This document shows, piece by piece, positions 60,955-64,000 of a stretch of 64,000 nucleotides of DNA. The notes below the pieces were generated by a model. That model was not told the origin of the DNA. It saw only the letters and a list, made by a program, of their open reading frames with translations, and did no database searches. How positions within the stretch are numbered: position 1 is the stretch's first letter; each line of letters starts with the position of its first letter. Both the position numbers and the translations under genes were made by a program. Source of the DNA: Lepidostoma basale (Eukaryota; Arthropoda; Insecta; Trichoptera; Lepidostomatidae); NCBI GenBank assembly GCA_022606425.2, contig JAHDVF020000880.1, forward strand, positions 1,178,001 through 1,242,000. Reading direction: 5' to 3'.

Positions 60955-61127
60955 TTCTTCTTATTGTTTTTCTTATTGAAGAACTTGCGATCTGTTTATG
61001 CAGGATATAAACTTTCTTCCTATCATGAAATCGACCAGCCTTCTCTTCATCTCTTTGTTGGTTGTCTTGGTGGTCGTGGGTTCTCTGGAGTCTCGTACAT
61101 CACGATCTTAGGAATCCTCGCTGATAC
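60955..61127 (-). mobile_element. LINE-V 3' fragment
   Basis: TTCTTCTTATTGTTTTTCTT tail side, CTTCATCTCTTTGTTGGTTG, TCTGGAGTCTCGTACATCAC match the copy at 44338. Confidence 0.62.
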
Positions 61128-61325
61128 TTCGACATTATAAACTGTAAAATTATAAAAGTAAGTTTTTATGTATCACAATTTTGTTTTTATTTTTTGCGAC
61201 AACTGTTTCGTCAACCAGCCGTTTGGTTGATGATGTCAATGTCGGTTGACTAAACAGTTGTGGCGAAAAATAGAAATTAAATTGTGATACAAAAAAACAG
61301 GGTTTTATAATTTTACAGTTTTTAA
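61128..61325. mobile_element. hammerhead foldback family B, copy 8
   Basis: Complete palindrome: TATAAACTGTAAAATTATAA...TATGTATCACAATTTTG / AAATTGTGATACAAAAAAAC...TAATTTTACAGTTTTTA. Plus core: TTGATGA (61227-61233), extra T, perfect helix II GTCAA/TTGAC, TAAAC (for GAAAC), AGTTGTG. Left arm mate: GACGAAACAGTTGTCGC on the minus strand. Confidence 0.7.
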
Positions 61326-61429
61326 ATATTGCGTTCAAAATTAAGGATATCCATCATGTTCAGGAATTTAAGTACTTATAACGCTGGCATTACCAAAGGA
61401 ACCGAGGTTCATGTATTTATCTCATGTTT

Positions 61430-61738
61430 TACTATATAGCAGGCAACACAGTGAGAGATCACGTCAGGAACACTAGAATAAGAGAGACATGTGAGGCTAA
61501 GGATATTATATGATTGAGCAGACAGCGAAAAAGGGACTGGTACGGGCATGTTCAAAGTATACAAACCACCAGACTCCACCATATTGCATTGCATAATCAG
61601 CCTCATGGGACTCGTCCTCGTGGAAGACCTCCTAAAAGATGGAAGAACAGCTGGGAAATCTACCTCACAGGAGGAGCAACACTCTGGAGAACAGACCACA
61701 TAGGTCTACAACAAGAAAGAAGAAGAAGAAGAATATGT
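61430..61738 (+). pseudogene. LINE-W C-terminal segment
   Basis: 'AGNTVRDHVRNTRIRETCEAKDII' then frameshift and open 'SRQRKRDWYGHVQSIQTTRLHHIALHNQPHGTRPRGRPPKRWKNSWEIYLTGGATLWRTDHIGLQQERRRRR', ending in AAGAAGAAGAAGAA. The clearest plus-strand copy of LINE-W. Confidence 0.75.
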
Positions 61739-61744
61739 TTTATT

Positions 61745-62325
61745 ACTTATCTACCTCAGCATCGTGGCAAGTGATGATAAATTAACTAAATTTTAATGAA
61801 GATTCAAATCTGAAAATTTTTCCTAGCAACAATTTTTAATTATAGCATTTTTCCGTAATTGCGCATATCCAAAGAAACATCTAAGCACTTTGTTGTATTA
61901 TATATTTTTATCATGCTAAAACATAAGAGAATGAAAACTTGTTTTGGAGCTTAACTTTGATCAGGAGAACTTATCCGTGCTACGAGGGATAATTGTTTTT
62001 GAGAATTTTTATACTTTGCATCACGGTAACCTTCCATAGTTTTTTCACAACTGCCTTTGTTCCGCTAGCTAGGTAAATACTTTAATATTACTCTTTGAAA
62101 GCTTCGTGATGTTAGAGAATAATCTTAACTTAATTCTACAAAGATTTTCAAAGTTACGTTGTTCATATTTTGTTATACATAAATTGTTATAATTAATTTT
62201 TAACTTGCTATATGTAAATTTATTAATGCATTTAAGATTTTTTCAGTCCATATAATAAAGCAATACCCGATTTCTTATTATTTCATAATTCGAAATTCAT
62301 AATAATATTTATTATTGTGATATTT
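61745..62325. other. AT-rich spacer, nothing recognised
   Basis: No frame or repeat partner recognised. Confidence 0.35.
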
Positions 62326-62329
62326 ATAA

Positions 62330-62675
62330 AATGGTACAGTTCTTCATATAAGAAGTTAATGCAATGCGAATGAAAGTGTTATGAGGAAAATAATAAGAGA
62401 GTCATTAAAATGGTTTAGACACATAGAAAGAATGAATGAAGAAATAATGATAAATAATGTATATGTAAACTATGTATCACAAATGTAACAAAAAAATAGA
62501 GCAAGACGTGGCATGATCAAATTAATCATATATAAAATGTTGGCCATATGAGGTGTCAGATAAAATGTCGAGCGTGCCTGATAAGATGTATAAATGTTGA
62601 GAAGCGTAAGAAGTAAGTGTGATATTGAATTATGCCTGCCTGAGACGGCGTGATGGTTAGTTTGTTAGTTAGTAA
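62330..62675 (+). mobile_element. old RTE-like LINE 3' end
   Basis: Plus strand, diverged: AAGTTAATGCAATGCGAATG, GAGTCATTAAAATGGTTTAG, GTGGCATGATCAAATTAATC and GAGACGGCGTGATGGTTAGT with a GTTTGTTAGTTAGT tail. About 30 bases before the tail are missing. Confidence 0.75.
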
Positions 62676-62679
62676 AATC

Positions 62680-63598
62680 CACATGTAATTTTTTAAAACG
62701 AGGATATTTTATTTTTTACGAATGAAATGTTACATTTAAAAAAAAATGTTTAACCATATGATGATGTGCACTTATACAAGTCTGTGCAGAAATTTTGACT
62801 TTAAAATCCAATAATCAATATATTTTATGTGTGCAGTATATTATCAGGGGGATTATAACATAAGTATCGAAAAAAGGAACATTAAATATAAAAAAAAACG
62901 TTTTAACTTAATGAATGTTCTGGTGGTCATATTTCGCTACGACACGCAGTATTCTTGCCAAATGATTCAAATTCTATCCGGGAAAAATCTCGATATATAC
63001 GAGGCTCATAAAGAAAGCCTTTGAATTGTTTGTGGAAAAGGGATTTTCAATATGTGATTTATAGGGAGGAGAGGCGGATATATTATCGTCGTCGCCCTTA
63101 AGGATGACAAACATGTTCGATAAAAACGATTTTTTAAGACGCATTTTGTGTGAATGTAAAATTCAAGTCATTGAATTTATTTTATTTTATTACAAGGATT
63201 TTTCGTTATTATTGAAACTAGGGTATTAACTTACTGCTAGGGCATTATCTGTCGTGTCTCCCATAATATATTGTATATTAACATATTATCAAAAATAAAT
63301 AATTAATACGGAGATAAACATCATTGTTCAAGAAAAAATCAATATAAATGTGTTATTAAAATATATTTAGTTTAAAAAAAATATTCGGAATAAAAAGCAT
63401 CTTCATTTATCTAATCAATCTTTAGATAATCCAAAATAATTATATCTATTTAGTATAATAGTGAAACGTTTTCCTTTGCCAGGGCTCTATTTTACCCAGC
63501 TACAATATGTCACTTCCAAAAAATATAGTTAGTCTTCTACAAAAACACAAATGATGCACTTGACACAAAGATGTGCTAAATTTAAATCAATATTTTAA
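62680..63598. other. AT-rich spacer with a family A remnant
   Basis: 63285-63350 (ATTAATACGGAGATAAACAT, CATTGTTCAAGAAAAAATCA) is the outer end of a family A arm. A short frame at 62827-63024 is unsupported. Confidence 0.4.
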
Positions 63599-63599
63599 G

Positions 63600-63770
63600 G
63601 TTAATAAAAACGATTAATTTCTAGAAGTTTTAATAAATTTTATGGAAGTGACATGTACGTACGTAACGCTTCGTAAAGGCACTCTGAAATAGACTTTAGA
63701 TAATATCTTAGCAAAGCGATACTATTACTCCAATAAAACTTATAGAAATCAATCGCTTTCACTAATATTA
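63600..63770. mobile_element. foldback family A, eroded copy
   Basis: AAAAACGATTAATTTCTAGA, GGAAGTGACATGTACGTACG / AGCAAAGCGATACTATTACT, TTATAGAAATCAATCGCTTT. Both GAAAC boxes are lost; arms still pair. Confidence 0.55.
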
Positions 63771-63777
63771 TTTGTAA

Positions 63778-63990
63778 TCCATAGTTTTGGCCGAAAACTA
63801 TGATACTTATTAAATGTTTTATTCATGAAAGATGTTATTATCGTATCACAATTTATTTTCTATGAGATTGTTGCAACAGCTGTTTCGCCAACCTATGGTG
63901 GTATTATCAGGTGTTACAAACTAATGATGCCAACATTGCTTACATAGTTAACAACATGAAGTGTTTCAAAATTAAATAGTTTAATATCAT
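63778..63990. mobile_element. hammerhead foldback family B, copy 9
   Basis: TAGTTTTGGCCGAAAACTAT outer arm; minus core: CACCTGATAATACCACCATA, GGTTGGCGAAACAGCTGTTG, with CTGATAA, extra T, helix II ACCACC/GGTTGG, GAAAC and AGCTGTT. Plus-side core eroded (ACTAATGATGCCAACATTGC). Confidence 0.65.
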
Positions 63991-64000
63991 AAGACGTAAA

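Overview
The window looks like gene-free nuclear DNA (intergenic or a very long intron) from an insect, most likely a moth or butterfly. It is strongly AT-rich, has no operons or long open frames, and carries dozens of decayed transposable-element copies. The dominant one is an RTE-like LINE family with an (AGTT/GTTA)n tail, of a kind common in lepidopteran genomes. Lepidoptera is an inference; the eukaryotic, arthropod-like nature is well supported. No host protein-coding gene, rRNA or free-standing tRNA could be supported.

Three layers fill the sequence. (1) LINE relics on both strands. The GTTA-tailed RTE-like family (about 30 fragments) includes one 1.3-kb reverse-transcriptase relic at 17790-19078 that has the YADD motif and two premature stops. 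At least six other non-LTR families are present only as 3' ends. Several are nested in one another; two still have clean target-site duplications (7362-7744, 14 bp; 56431-56894, 11 bp). (2) DNA transposons: a broken, 5'-truncated mariner (41376-42409), two pogo/Tigger-like elements with TA duplications (671-1293 and 8744-9466), an internally deleted DDE element (2741-3194) and a probable hAT-like end (about 3365-3736). A tRNA-derived SINE with A and B boxes occurs seven times.

(3) The most interesting layer is a large set of palindromic (foldback) elements, in at least seven families (called A-E, H and I here). The stems of the best-preserved copies carry a hammerhead-ribozyme signature: a CTGANGA-like core, one extra base, a 5-6 bp helix II, GAAA, then a short self-complementary helix III ending in the cleavage triplet (GTC or similar). 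The outer sequences differ between families, and helix II and helix III change in compensating ways, so the structure is conserved rather than the sequence. The clearest copy (35025-35069) also has a perfect 5-bp helix I. In a tandem pair at 31682-32248 the unit boundary falls exactly on the predicted cleavage site. Hammerheads are known from Penelope-like elements and retrozymes. No Penelope-type protein is visible here, so these are best read as non-autonomous, ribozyme-bearing retroelements moved by machinery encoded elsewhere.

A second foldback class (3203-3333, 40115-40258, 40369-40519, 26369-26460) is made from the RTE-like tail in inverted orientation joined to itself. It behaves like a small SINE-like parasite of that LINE. 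The remaining stretches are AT-rich, with a few more GC-balanced pockets (12620-12880, 15545-15800, 17236-17420, 42880-43060, 49010-49460, 59570-59900) that could be host-derived or unrecognised repeats.
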